Shown: positions 7,790-15,994 of the stretch, piece after piece
Layout of the letters: each line of letters opens with the position of its first letter
How positions within the stretch are numbered: position 1 is the stretch's first letter
Origin: an uncultured Lachnospiraceae bacterium
Lineage (GTDB): Bacteria; Bacillota; Clostridia; Lachnospirales; Lachnospiraceae
NCBI GenBank assembly: GCA_902489645.1
Contig: CABUAW010000024.1
Span: forward strand, 1 to 35,479
DNA length: 35,479 bases
Reading direction: 5' to 3'
Made by a program: the position numbers and the translations under genes
Notes under the pieces: generated by a model
What the model was told of the DNA's origin: nothing
The model's database searches: none
Seen by the model: only the letters and a program-made list of their open reading frames with translations

Positions 7790-9615
7790 TTAATCCCCTC
7801 CTTTTCTCTGTCCGCCGCATTTTCTGCGGCATTCGTGTATCCCCTTGAGGGGTTTGCGGTATTTACCTGCCATTCGGCGCTATCCTGTGCGGCTTTCCAC
7901 AGTTTTTGATATTCCGCGCAGGTTTGCAGAAGTTCATTGTGAGTGCCGGACGCCACAAGTGAGCCATGCGCCATAACACAAATCTGGTCTGAATTCATAA
8001 TCGCAGGAAGTTTATGAGCAATGACAAATAATGTTTTTCCCTTGACCAGCTCCGCAATCGCGGCCTCCATTTTTTCTTCATTCTCCGAATCGACGTATGC
8101 GGTGGCCTCGTCCAAAACAATGACAGGTGCGTTTTTTAATATTGCGCGGGCCAAAGAAATACGCTGACGCTGTCCGCCGGATAACATTTTCCCTGCATCG
8201 CCGGCCATTGACCGGATTCCCTGCGGCAGCTTTTCAAGAAATTCCATACATTGCGCTTTTTTGGCGGCTTCAAGAACCTCTGCATCCGTGGCGTCAGGCC
8301 GACCCATACGGATATTTTCAAGCAGCGAAGTGTTAAACAAATATTGATTCTGCGCCACATAGGAAATCTGACTGTTCAATGCTTCCAGGCTCATTTCCGT
8401 TATTTTCTGCCCGCCGATAGAAATACTTCCCTGCTGCGGGTCGTAATAATGAATCAGCAGCTTCGCCAGCGTACTTTTTCCGGAACCCGACTCGCCGACC
8501 AAAGCCGTTTTTTGTCCGGTTCTGGCGGTAAAACTGACATCTTTGATAACTTCATTCACCGTCGCCGCCGATTTTCCGTCCGGCTGCCCCTTATATCCAA
8601 AAGTGACATGATTAAAGCAAATATCGTAATTCTTACCTTGAAAAGCGGCCTCTGTCTGCTTTAGCGGCGCTGTTTCCAATACCTGCTCCAATGCAGCAAT
8701 TTTATAGTTAAGCTGGGGCATGGTCGGCAAAAAGCCCAACGACTTTAAGAGGGGCATCCCGATACTAAGCGACAGGCAAAGAATCAGAATCAGATTCGGC
8801 AGAGTGGAAAGCCCGCAAAGGACACACCATGCGCCCACAGGTAAGGTGAGGATAATCGTGCAGGGTAAAAGGCTGCTGTAAATTGCCATCCAGGGCCACG
8901 CCGCTTTATACCATTCCAGCGTATAATCCCGGTAATCTGAAATGTCTTTACGGAAACGCTCATAAGATTCCGTATCCCTGTTGAATACTTTTACGACCTC
9001 CATGCCATTAATGTACTCGATGATGGTATTGTTCATTTTTTGCCCGGCCATATAATAGGGCCCCATCTTTTTCATACCGACAGAATACATAATCATCATG
9101 GCTGCAAAACTGACGGGGATTGACGCAAGCGATAACAGCGCCAGCTTCCAGTCAATAAAGAACATGACGACATAAATCACCAGAGGAACCATAAGATTTG
9201 CAATTCCCTCCGGCAGAGAGTGGGCCAGCAGCACTTCCAGACTGTCCACATCATCTACAAACAGCTTCTTGATTGTGCCGGTTCCTTTGTCCTGAATAAA
9301 TCCAAGAGGAAGCTGCTCAAATCTCTTCTGCAAAGAAGTCCGCAGCCGAAGCAGCGTGTTATAAGCAGCTTTGTGGGAAACCTCCAGGCCCCACCCATAA
9401 AAAATCGCCTGTAAAACCAGGCAGACCAGAACACCGATAACGCGCAGGAACACATATCCGCTATCCACGGATTCGCCCATAACAAGCGGTGAAATCACCT
9501 GATAGGTCAGCACAAACGGCAATACGCCCATAAAGACGGAGAGCAGCACGATAAATGTGGCGCCATATAGGTCCCTTCTGTGCGGCCCCGCATACTCAAA
9601 TACTTTTTTGAACAT
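7762..9615 (-). CDS. ABC half-transporter (membrane domain plus ATPase), first of a pair
   Basis: This 617-residue protein has six membrane segments (about 15-300), then an ATPase with Walker A GESGSGKST (about 374-382), signature LSGGQRQRIS (about 478), Walker B VIVLDEATAYVD and H-loop IAHKL. ATG 9615 is chosen because AGGAGG sits 8 bp upstream; a longer reading from 9633 would swallow that site. The gene follows the double ATPase by 14 bp and overlaps the next half-transporter by 28 bp. Both members have complete catalytic motifs, so both nucleotide sites may be active. A C-terminal tail of about 45 polar residues is weakly conserved in appearance. Confidence 0.9.
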   Translation of the reverse strand: MFKKVFEYAGPHRRDLYGATFIVLLSVFMGVLPFVLTYQVISPLVMGESVDSGYVFLRVIGVLVCLVLQAIFYGWGLEVSHKAAYNTLLRLRTSLQKRFEQLPLGFIQDKGTGTIKKLFVDDVDSLEVLLAHSLPEGIANLMVPLVIYVVMFFIDWKLALLSLASIPVSFAAMMIMYSVGMKKMGPYYMAGQKMNNTIIEYINGMEVVKVFNRDTESYERFRKDISDYRDYTLEWYKAAWPWMAIYSSLLPCTIILTLPVGAWCVLCGLSTLPNLILILCLSLSIGMPLLKSLGFLPTMPQLNYKIAALEQVLETAPLKQTEAAFQGKNYDICFNHVTFGYKGQPDGKSAATVNEVIKDVSFTARTGQKTALVGESGSGKSTLAKLLIHYYDPQQGSISIGGQKITEMSLEALNSQISYVAQNQYLFNTSLLENIRMGRPDATDAEVLEAAKKAQCMEFLEKLPQGIRSMAGDAGKMLSGGQRQRISLARAILKNAPVIVLDEATAYVDSENEEKMEAAIAELVKGKTLFVIAHKLPAIMNSDQICVMAHGSLVASGTHNELLQTCAEYQKLWKAAQDSAEWQVNTANPSRGYTNAAENAADREKEGIKCWHSFQEY

Positions 9616-9629
9616 AATAAAGCCTCCTG

Positions 9630-11096
9630 TCAATTAAAGTATTGTTTTGAAAGCGACATCAGAATTTCAGGGGTCAACACCTGAGACTTAACGGAATCCT
9701 TACTGTCAAGCTGTAACACCCTGGAACAGGTCCGGGTAATAAATTCAAAATCATGGGACACTACAAAAATGATAACCCCGGCCTCAGCAAGCTGTTCTAT
9801 CCGACGGCTGACCCGGACCATAGAATCATAGTCAAGGCCGCTGGTAGGTTCGTCAAAATAAATCACGGGACTATCTTTTACAATGGCTGCACCAATCGTT
9901 ACCCGCTGTTTCTGACCGCCGGACAGGGCGGCCGGATGACACTCCCGATATTCACTGAGTTCCAGCGCCTCTAAAGTTTCCGCAACCTTTTCGGAACAGT
10001 CGGTGTCAATACCCAAGGACAATTCCTCCGCAACGCTGCTGGCAAAAAGCTGATAATCAGTATCTTGCATAACAAGGTAGGATAAATTTCTTCGCCCGCG
10101 CGGAGAAAGCCTTTTCCCGTTATAACAGATGGCGCCGCCTTTTTCTTTTAGCAGTCCGGTTAGAATCGAGAGCAGCGTAGTCTTTCCCGCACCGTTATGT
10201 CCTAAAATGCCAATCACATCACCCGCATGCGCCTCAAAATTGATATTTCGTAAAACATCCGGCCCCTTTTTATAGGCAAACGAAAGGTTGCTCACCTTCA
10301 AAAGGTTGCCGTTTTTACAGGATACCGCTTTTGCCTTATATTTTTTAGCATCCCGTTCCGGATAAGCCGTCCGCAGCCCATATTCCATACGGGTTTCGTC
10401 AGATAATGCGCAAAACTGTTCTCTCGTAAAACTTTGCGCGAGTCTTCCATTTCGGATGAAAAACGCCCTGTCAAGCAAGTCCCGCAGATAGTAAAAACGA
10501 TGTTCTACAACAATAATCGTATAACCCCTTTGTTTCAGGCGCTTCATAATTTCTGCCAGGCGCCTGGTAGCCTCAGAATCCAAATTCGCCGATGGTTCAT
10601 CGAAAATATAGACTTTCGGCAAAAGGGCATAGACGGAGCCAATCGCTATCTGCTGTTTTTCTCCGCTGGATAAATCAAAAATACTGCGGTTGAGATAAGC
10701 CGCCAGTTCCAGGTCCTTTGCCGATTTTGCAATGCGCTCAATGGTTTTCTCCCGGGAAAACCCCATATTTTCACAGCCAAACGCAAGCTCCCGCGTCGTA
10801 TCCGTCATAAAAAATTGAGAGCGGGGGTCCTGAAAAACCGTTCCCACTATTCCGGCCAGATTCGACGGCTTCACTTCTAACAGGGATTGTCCATCCATCC
10901 GAATATTTCCTTTGATTTCTCCGGGATAAAAATGCGGAATCAGACCGTTCAAGGCACGGATAAGGGTTGTTTTTCCGCATCCGCTTCGGCCCGTCAGTAA
11001 AATAAATTCTCCGGTCCGAACCGTCAGGTTGATGTCTTTCAATGTGAAATCATCACTTTCCTCATAACGGAATGAAAAATTTTCAAATGCAATCAT
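9630..11096 (-). CDS. ECF transporter ATPase with two fused ABC domains (EcfA-type)
   Basis: This 488-residue paralog of the protein at 1-1188 is complete here. Domain 1 has Walker A GRSGCGKT and FQDPRSQFF, the Q-loop segment typical of ECF ATPases, plus DLSSGEKQQ as signature (LSSGE in place of LSGGQ) and Walker B VYIFDEPSANLD. Domain 2 has GHNGAGKTT, LSGGQKQRVT and VIYFDEPTSGLD. The start at 11096 follows GGAGG and lies 2 bp after the EcfT stop; an upstream in-frame start would lie inside EcfT. It supplies energy to the S-T pair directly upstream. The first-domain signature variant suggests the two sites may differ in activity. Confidence 0.93.
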   Translation of the reverse strand: MIAFENFSFRYEESDDFTLKDINLTVRTGEFILLTGRSGCGKTTLIRALNGLIPHFYPGEIKGNIRMDGQSLLEVKPSNLAGIVGTVFQDPRSQFFMTDTTRELAFGCENMGFSREKTIERIAKSAKDLELAAYLNRSIFDLSSGEKQQIAIGSVYALLPKVYIFDEPSANLDSEATRRLAEIMKRLKQRGYTIIVVEHRFYYLRDLLDRAFFIRNGRLAQSFTREQFCALSDETRMEYGLRTAYPERDAKKYKAKAVSCKNGNLLKVSNLSFAYKKGPDVLRNINFEAHAGDVIGILGHNGAGKTTLLSILTGLLKEKGGAICYNGKRLSPRGRRNLSYLVMQDTDYQLFASSVAEELSLGIDTDCSEKVAETLEALELSEYRECHPAALSGGQKQRVTIGAAIVKDSPVIYFDEPTSGLDYDSMVRVSRRIEQLAEAGVIIFVVSHDFEFITRTCSRVLQLDSKDSVKSQVLTPEILMSLSKQYFN

Positions 11097-11098
11097 CA

Positions 11099-11881
11099 CT
11101 ATACCCTCCAAATAATAATTTCCCCGACAAAGGTGTGGTCCAGGAACAGAAGCCCCGCTAAAAAGGCAATGCCTAAAGCGATTACCGCATATTCCCGCCA
11201 CGAAAAATAAACCGGATTCAGAGCGTATCTCTTTTTTTTCAATTCCAACCCGCGTGTCGTACCGGAGGCCGCCAGCTCGTCCGTTACTTTCAGGCAGCGC
11301 ATGAGCAGCGGAATTAAAATATATTCAATCGTAGAAATAGGATGGAAAATCCGTTTCCAAACCGTATCACTGATACCACGAATGTCCATCGTATTGCGAA
11401 TCATGCGGTACTCAATCCTCAGCGTGGGTATATATCGAAACATGACTACTAACGGAATCGTAACCGCCTGCGGAAGCCGCAGGCGCTGCAGCGATACCAT
11501 AAAATCATCCATGTGTGTCGTGCGTAAAATCCATATCCCCATCATTGCAATAGGAACCAACTTCAAAATTGTTACGCCGAATACACTCATAATCACGCTT
11601 AAAACAGGAATCGCAACATAGCGAAGCAGCGCATTCAGGTAAGCTATGACGATATAAAACGCCAGCATTTTGGCCGCCCATTTTGCTCCGTTTCCGACAG
11701 CAATAAACAGGGCGAAGCCGGCAACCAACGCCAGACTGCCGATTTCGCCATTCAGGAAATAACTGACGCACCCAATCAGAATCAGCAGCGCCATTTTACA
11801 GCGCGGTTCTAAGGCTGCGGTTCTTTGAAATTGTCTTTGTGTAATAAGTTTTTTTATATTTTCTTCCATACTGTATGCCAT
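11099..11881 (-). CDS. ECF transporter transmembrane component EcfT
   Basis: This 260-residue membrane coupling protein is paralogous to 1206-1946. Hydrophobic segments are interspersed with the two coupling motifs, here DIRGISD and TTRGLEL in place of Ala-Arg-Gly. The gene starts at the TAATG overlap with the S-component stop (11881-11883) without its own clear ribosome site, so translation is probably coupled. The N-terminal soluble stretch ends in the conserved EPRCKMALLI. Order S-T-A is identical to the first operon. Confidence 0.92.
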   Translation of the reverse strand: MAYSMEENIKKLITQRQFQRTAALEPRCKMALLILIGCVSYFLNGEIGSLALVAGFALFIAVGNGAKWAAKMLAFYIVIAYLNALLRYVAIPVLSVIMSVFGVTILKLVPIAMMGIWILRTTHMDDFMVSLQRLRLPQAVTIPLVVMFRYIPTLRIEYRMIRNTMDIRGISDTVWKRIFHPISTIEYILIPLLMRCLKVTDELAASGTTRGLELKKKRYALNPVYFSWREYAVIALGIAFLAGLLFLDHTFVGEIIIWRV

Positions 11882-12486
11882 TACTTGACCGATACAAGCC
11901 CTGCCTTAATAAAATGCTTTTTCAATGCTTTCTGTCCAATGTAACCGCCAATCAAACCGCCGAGCAGTCCCGCAGCCACAATGACAACCGGCATAAAACC
12001 GGATGTAATCTTAATCATGCCGTCTATGTACTCCTGCGCGATGTTGTTTTTCTCCATAGCCCCGACAAAGGCGCTTTGCAAAAAACTCATGGGTCCAACG
12101 ATGGCGCCAAACGCAAAGATTCCACTGAAAATAGTATAGGCAACCGTCATCGATTTCACAGTGATTTCGCTTCTGCCCATTATCAGAAAATCACAGATAA
12201 CGCCACCGATAATCAGTGCGACAGGGATAAGCCAGAACCCGCCAACCAGCAAAAACAGGATTCCCTGAATTGTGCCGCAGATGGTAAATACGCCCTTCTT
12301 CGGCACCTTTGCTAACAACAGCATCATTACGATTCCGTTGGGAATTGCAACGACGGCGGGATAAAATACATTTGTGACAGGACCGGCAATACTCATTACA
12401 GTGCTGATAATCATACAAATAATCCACATGAGTGCGGTAAGAACGCCGATTAGAATAAAATCCTTTGCGTTAAGTTTTCGAGACAT
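11881..12486 (-). CDS. ECF S component, MptD/Trep_Strep family membrane protein
   Basis: This 201-residue membrane protein begins MSRKLNAKDFILIGVLTAL, closely resembling the start of the S component at 1946-2530. About six hydrophobic segments and a basic C terminus (KALKKHFIKAGLVS) also match the paralog (KALLKKHFAKAGIV). ATG 12486 follows AAGGAGG by 10 bp; the reading upstream of it runs through the leader palindrome and is not credible. It is the first gene of a probable six-gene operon S-T-A-ABC-ABC plus a downstream remnant. The substrate is unknown; the two S components may bind the same or related ligands. Confidence 0.86.
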   Translation of the reverse strand: MSRKLNAKDFILIGVLTALMWIICMIISTVMSIAGPVTNVFYPAVVAIPNGIVMMLLLAKVPKKGVFTICGTIQGILFLLVGGFWLIPVALIIGGVICDFLIMGRSEITVKSMTVAYTIFSGIFAFGAIVGPMSFLQSAFVGAMEKNNIAQEYIDGMIKITSGFMPVVIVAAGLLGGLIGGYIGQKALKKHFIKAGLVSVK

Positions 12487-12524
12487 GATTTTTTTCCTCC
12501 TTGGTTTGGATAATAATATAAAAA

Positions 12525-12554
12525 CGGTGTGATTAGCTATAGCTAACCACACCG
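12525..12554. promoter_or_regulatory. 30-bp near-perfect palindrome with T run: operator and/or terminator
   Basis: Arms CGGTGTGATTAGCTA and TAGCTAACCACACCG are complementary at 14 of 15 positions. On the minus strand the second arm is followed by TTTTT, as in an intrinsic terminator for the upstream AraC gene (stop 78 bp before). The core (12531-12548) is the motif shared with the first ECF operon. A TATAAT lies only 4 bp upstream, so the start point of the ECF transcript would fall within the palindrome. Confidence 0.65.
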
Positions 12555-12557
12555 CAC

Positions 12558-12586
12558 ATTATAACGATTTCTCTAACTGAATCCAA
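12558..12586 (-). promoter_or_regulatory. Candidate promoter of the second ECF/ABC operon
   Basis: On the minus strand TTGGAT (12581-12586), 17 bp, then TATAAT (12558-12563). A perfect -10 with a poor -35 fits a promoter that needs an activator such as the adjacent AraC protein. Confidence 0.5.
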
Positions 12587-12631
12587 CCCAAAACCGGTTT
12601 CATTCTGCCCAAAATCAGTATTTCCTGAAAT

Positions 12632-13597
12632 TCACCTGAGACTGTTTTCCATTTTATAGTTTTTGGGAATTACCCCGTATTTCTTTTTAAACGCCGCTGC
12701 AAAATTACTTGGTTTGGAATATCCCACCAATGCGGCCACCTGGCTCACATTCAAGTCGCTTTCCAGAAGCAGGACGGCCGCCTTTTCCAACCGTTGTTCT
12801 ATGATATAGGCATGAACCGATGTCCCAAACATTGAAGAAAAACCCTTGGTCAGTTTAGAAGTGCTGATACTGACTTTCCGTGCCAGTTCCTCACAGCCTG
12901 GCGCAAAAGCAAGCTGGCTGTCAATAATCCGCTTTGCTTCAACAATTGCGTCACAGTCACTTTTCGAAATACCGGCAGAGCCTGAGCCAAGAATACTTAA
13001 CTCCAACACTTCACTCAAATACACCGACAAGAGTTCAAAAATTTTACTTTCGAGAAACAGGTATCCCAATCCGCCCCGATATTTGGTAAAATCCTGCAGT
13101 TCGGCAAAGATGTGTGCCATGTAGGGAGTAATCGCTGTCTTTGATATTCCGGTCAACAATTTTTTCTCATAGGCGTCAATCTCGCTATCCTCAAAGTAGT
13201 CATTCAGAATTTTGTAAAAATAGGACAGAGGTATTTTTATATTCTTGAAAACAAAATCACTATTTCCGGAATAGCACACGTACTCCATTTTCCCATGTCC
13301 CTGATAAATGCAGGATTCCCCCTTTTGTATACTGGCGCTTTGCCGATTGTCCGCAATATGCCACGATACGCCATCAGCAAAACAAAATAAAATCTGGATA
13401 TATTCTTTACTGTTCACGCCCTGTACATTCATATCTGAAAAATAATTCATTTTCCAGTCCGAAACAACAGCCCCCTGTTTTGTGACCATCTGTGAAATCC
13501 GTCCGGTTCCCATATTCGCCGGAATATCTATGGTCACCGTCTTCGGAGAGTTGGAGAGCAGATTACGGTATAGGTCATTCATATATTGATTTGTCAT
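12632..13597 (-). CDS. AraC family transcriptional regulator
   Basis: This 321-residue protein has a C-terminal AraC DNA-binding domain with VSISTSKLTKGFSSMFGTSV and VSQVAALVGYSKPSNFAAAF as the two helix-turn-helix units; the last segment before the stop is KKKYGVIPKNYK. The N-terminal 200 residues presumably sense a ligand. ATG 13597 follows AGGAGG by 9 bp. It is co-oriented with and directly upstream of the second ECF/ABC operon, with the 30-bp palindrome between them. It is likely the activator of that operon and could cross-regulate the first one, which carries the same palindrome core. Confidence 0.9.
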   Translation of the reverse strand: MTNQYMNDLYRNLLSNSPKTVTIDIPANMGTGRISQMVTKQGAVVSDWKMNYFSDMNVQGVNSKEYIQILFCFADGVSWHIADNRQSASIQKGESCIYQGHGKMEYVCYSGNSDFVFKNIKIPLSYFYKILNDYFEDSEIDAYEKKLLTGISKTAITPYMAHIFAELQDFTKYRGGLGYLFLESKIFELLSVYLSEVLELSILGSGSAGISKSDCDAIVEAKRIIDSQLAFAPGCEELARKVSISTSKLTKGFSSMFGTSVHAYIIEQRLEKAAVLLLESDLNVSQVAALVGYSKPSNFAAAFKKKYGVIPKNYKMENSLR

Positions 13598-13680
13598 GTC
13601 ACACGCCCTCCTTCCGATAATTAGCCTTTGTCAACCACTTGTGATATAAAGATTATACAATAAAATTTCCTGAACTTTTA

Positions 13681-14463
13681 CTATTCTCTTAAAATATTCT
13701 CATATATTTTCAAATCTTTGTCTTTAAATACATTAAAAATAACTCTTTCAATTCTCGTGTCGGACTGCAGAAAATCTCTGACCGTCGCCACTGCTATTTC
13801 AGCGGCTTTTTTATTTGGAAAATGAAACTCACCGGTCGAAATACAGCAAAACGCAATACTTTTACAGCCGCTTTCTGCCGCCAATTCAAGGCAGGAGCGA
13901 TAACAGGAAGCGAGCAATTCACAGTCCTTTCTCATGACCAGCCCCGAAATAATCGGCCCCACCGTATGAATCACATATTTACAGGGCAGATTAAAGGCCG
14001 GTGTGATTTTGGCCCTTCCGGTTGGTTCATCGTGCCCCTGCTTGTTCATGATATCATCACAGACAAGTCTCAGTTGGATACCGCTTCGAGAATGAATCAT
14101 ATTATCAATGCAGGAATGAAGGGCGCAAAAGCAGCCGCGAAGAGCGCTGTTTGCCGCATTGACAATGGCGTCCACCTTCAATGTTGTGATATCTCCCTGC
14201 CACAAAACGAGCCTCCGGTCCGACGAAACGGCCGGCAATAAATCACCGTCAACAACGCCCATGGCCTCCCTTTCCGCTGCCAGGTAGGCGTCCTGAACCT
14301 TTAAAAATTCCTGACGAATTGGTCTTGGCGGCCGGACATTCATAAGGCTTCTCAGCAGCTTTTTCTGAGCGTCCTCCCCTTCCGGTATTTCCACATCCCG
14401 ATACCAGGTTTCTTCTGCCAACAGCTCTTGTATCAAATAAACTCTCTGTTCCTCATGGGTCAT
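13681..14463 (-). CDS. Zinc-type macrodomain, protein ADP-ribose hydrolase partner of SirTM
   Basis: This 260-residue protein has an N-terminal helical region of about 85 residues followed by a macrodomain: GDITTLKVDAIVNAANS (about 90-106), then the Cys/His-rich CFCALHSCIDNMIH and a later C, and the phosphate-binding CCISTGEFHFP. The Cys/His cluster marks the zinc-dependent macrodomain class that removes ADP-ribose added by SirTM. Its ATG overlaps the sirtuin stop as ATGA (14460-14463), so the pair is coupled. In Staphylococcus and Streptococcus the pair acts on a lipoylated GcvH-like protein; no such gene is present here, so the target is open. Confidence 0.9.
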   Translation of the reverse strand: MTHEEQRVYLIQELLAEETWYRDVEIPEGEDAQKKLLRSLMNVRPPRPIRQEFLKVQDAYLAAEREAMGVVDGDLLPAVSSDRRLVLWQGDITTLKVDAIVNAANSALRGCFCALHSCIDNMIHSRSGIQLRLVCDDIMNKQGHDEPTGRAKITPAFNLPCKYVIHTVGPIISGLVMRKDCELLASCYRSCLELAAESGCKSIAFCCISTGEFHFPNKKAAEIAVATVRDFLQSDTRIERVIFNVFKDKDLKIYENILRE

Positions 14464-15431
14464 GACTGTTTTCCCCCTTCGTTTACTTTTTGTAAAATGT
14501 CCGCTATACTCCTGGCCATATCCGCATTAATTCCGACCTCTCTGTCCTGACAGCCCTCTTCCACCACGGCCTCATTCCGATTCAGCCGAAGCAAGGATAC
14601 ATTGCTGTTTTCCCTGACCAGCTTTTCAAAAGGAAAACGTATAATTGTTGGTGTGTTAAATCCGGTCCCGAGGCACATCGTCAATACATTCTTCCCCGAG
14701 TTCAATGCCTCACTCAAAAAATCGCCGAAATTTTTCTGCTCCGCATACCAGTTTTCGTCCTGTACAAAATACTGGTCGCTCCGAAGATTCATTTCCATTG
14801 ACCCGCCGCAAACCGGACATCTCGGCACCATATATGACGGTATAAGGCATTTTTTTCTGGCCTGGTCCATCTGATGAAACATTTCCGTACCATGATAGGT
14901 TTTCGGATGACAGCCGCGCCGGCACTGAATCTTTTCATAGCTTCCCTGAGTTGAAAAAATGCGTTTTCTATCAAATCCTGATTTGTAAAACTGTTCATCG
15001 ACATTCGTCGTCAGAACAAAATAATTTTTATCTTTCAAAAGTTCCAACAGCTTTTTGTATAAAGGCAGAGGCTCCAAATCCACACCGCCCAGCAGCGCAT
15101 GTTTGGACCAATATCCCCACTTAGCCTCTTCCGACGGATACGGATAAAATCCGGCGCTGTACATATCGGCCATATATCCGTTTTCGCCATAAAGTTCGAT
15201 AAACTCACTAAAATTTTCTTTAAAAAAATCGCCGCCATAACATACTCCGGCCGCTGTGGAAAGCCCGGAGCCTGCGCCCAGCAAAATGTATTCCGCGTCT
15301 TCAATCATCCGGGCCGCCCTTTGAATCTGTACGTCGTAGGCTTCATTTTGAAAAATATAGCTCCTTGCCGGTGTCCCGCTCAAAAAATCAATAAATGTCA
15401 TTTTTTTGTTAATTCTTAATTTATTAAACAT
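14460..15431 (-). CDS. SirTM-class sirtuin, protein ADP-ribosyltransferase
   Basis: This 323-residue class M sirtuin has an NAD-binding GAGSGLSTAAG at about 52-62, TTNVDEQF at 141-148, and STQGSYEKIQC at 160-170, where the catalytic His of deacetylase sirtuins is replaced by Gln. N143, D145 and Q162 reproduce the spacing of the residues reported as important in streptococcal SirTM (N, D two further, Q nineteen further). Zinc ligands are C170, C174, C205 and C208. The start at 15431 follows AGGAG by 5 bp. The family mono-ADP-ribosylates proteins, reversed by the linked macrodomain. It follows an Rrf2 gene and a terminator-like hairpin. Confidence 0.9.
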   Translation of the reverse strand: MFNKLRINKKMTFIDFLSGTPARSYIFQNEAYDVQIQRAARMIEDAEYILLGAGSGLSTAAGVCYGGDFFKENFSEFIELYGENGYMADMYSAGFYPYPSEEAKWGYWSKHALLGGVDLEPLPLYKKLLELLKDKNYFVLTTNVDEQFYKSGFDRKRIFSTQGSYEKIQCRRGCHPKTYHGTEMFHQMDQARKKCLIPSYMVPRCPVCGGSMEMNLRSDQYFVQDENWYAEQKNFGDFLSEALNSGKNVLTMCLGTGFNTPTIIRFPFEKLVRENSNVSLLRLNRNEAVVEEGCQDREVGINADMARSIADILQKVNEGGKQS

Positions 15432-15441
15432 AACCTCTCCT

Positions 15442-15480
15442 AAAAAAATAAGCACCGGGTTATATTTCCAGTGCTTATTT
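15442..15480 (-). terminator. Terminator-like hairpin between Rrf2 and SirTM genes
   Basis: Perfect 10-bp arms AAATAAGCAC (15446-15455) and GTGCTTATTT (15471-15480) around a 15-base loop. On the minus strand the stem runs into seven T. It starts 5 bp after the Rrf2 stop and ends next to the SirTM ribosome site, so sirtuin expression must come from read-through or attenuation. Confidence 0.75.
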
Positions 15481-15485
15481 ATGAC

Positions 15486-15923
15486 TCATCCTTCTTCAAA
15501 AATTTTTTCAAAATCCTGTTTCATCTCCGCCAGCGTAATCGAAGCCAGCTCCCGCTCCATGGCGTTCTGAACTCTTACCAGCTTATCATCCAATACCGCA
15601 TGAATATTTTTCCCAACAGGACAGTCGGGATTGGGATTTTCATGGAAATGGAACAGACTATTATCCGACACGCAGTCTACCGCACGATAAACATCCAGAA
15701 AAGTAATTTCTTCCAGAGGTCTTGCAATGCTTGTCCCTCCCGTTCCCCGTTTGACTTCAATCAAACCGGCATTCTTCAACTGGGATAAAAGCTTTCGGAT
15801 AATCACCGGATTTACCTGAATACTTGAAGACAGAAAATCACTGGTAATCTTATAATCATTTTTAAAAACATCAATACATGCAAGCATGTGAACGGCTATT
15901 GTAAATCTGCTGGATATCTGCAT
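15486..15923 (-). CDS. Rrf2 family transcriptional regulator
   Basis: This 145-residue repressor-type protein opens MQISSRFTIAVHMLACI. The winged helix covers about 20-65 (ITSDFLSSSIQVNPVIIRKL, then GTGGTSIARP as the wing). Cysteines at 16, 84 and 101 (NPDCPVGKNIH) do not follow the IscR iron-sulfur spacing; the sequence is closer to the YwnA/CymR side of the family, which answers to redox or sulfur signals. The gene has a consensus promoter buried in an inverted repeat (15966-15994), so it probably represses itself. Sites of the same design upstream of the flavin-type gene suggest a wider regulon. Confidence 0.9.
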   Translation of the reverse strand: MQISSRFTIAVHMLACIDVFKNDYKITSDFLSSSIQVNPVIIRKLLSQLKNAGLIEVKRGTGGTSIARPLEEITFLDVYRAVDCVSDNSLFHFHENPNPDCPVGKNIHAVLDDKLVRVQNAMERELASITLAEMKQDFEKIFEEG

Positions 15924-15952
15924 GGCCGGTTCTCTCCTCTCAATCTTTTTTC

Positions 15953-15981
15953 AGTATACCGATTCTAAAGTGTAATGTCAA
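15953..15981 (-). promoter_or_regulatory. Sigma-A promoter of the Rrf2 gene
   Basis: On the minus strand TTGACA (15976-15981), 17-bp spacer, TATACT (15953-15958). The -35 box lies in the spacer of the operator below. Confidence 0.85.
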
Positions 15982-15994
15982 TGTTTACACTTTA
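15966..15994. promoter_or_regulatory. Rrf2-type operator, site 1
   Basis: Inverted repeat TAAAGTGTAA (15966-15975), 9-bp spacer, TTACACTTTA (15985-15994). The inner core is TGTAA-N9-TTACA, also found at 17613 and 17662. It covers the -35 box of the Rrf2 gene and overlaps the stop codon of the phosphoesterase gene. Confidence 0.75.

Noticed and set aside
13623..13660. TTGACA and TATAAT on the minus strand upstream of the second AraC gene
   Set aside because: They are in the wrong order and spacing: TATAAT comes first and TTGACA is too near the ribosome site to be a -35.
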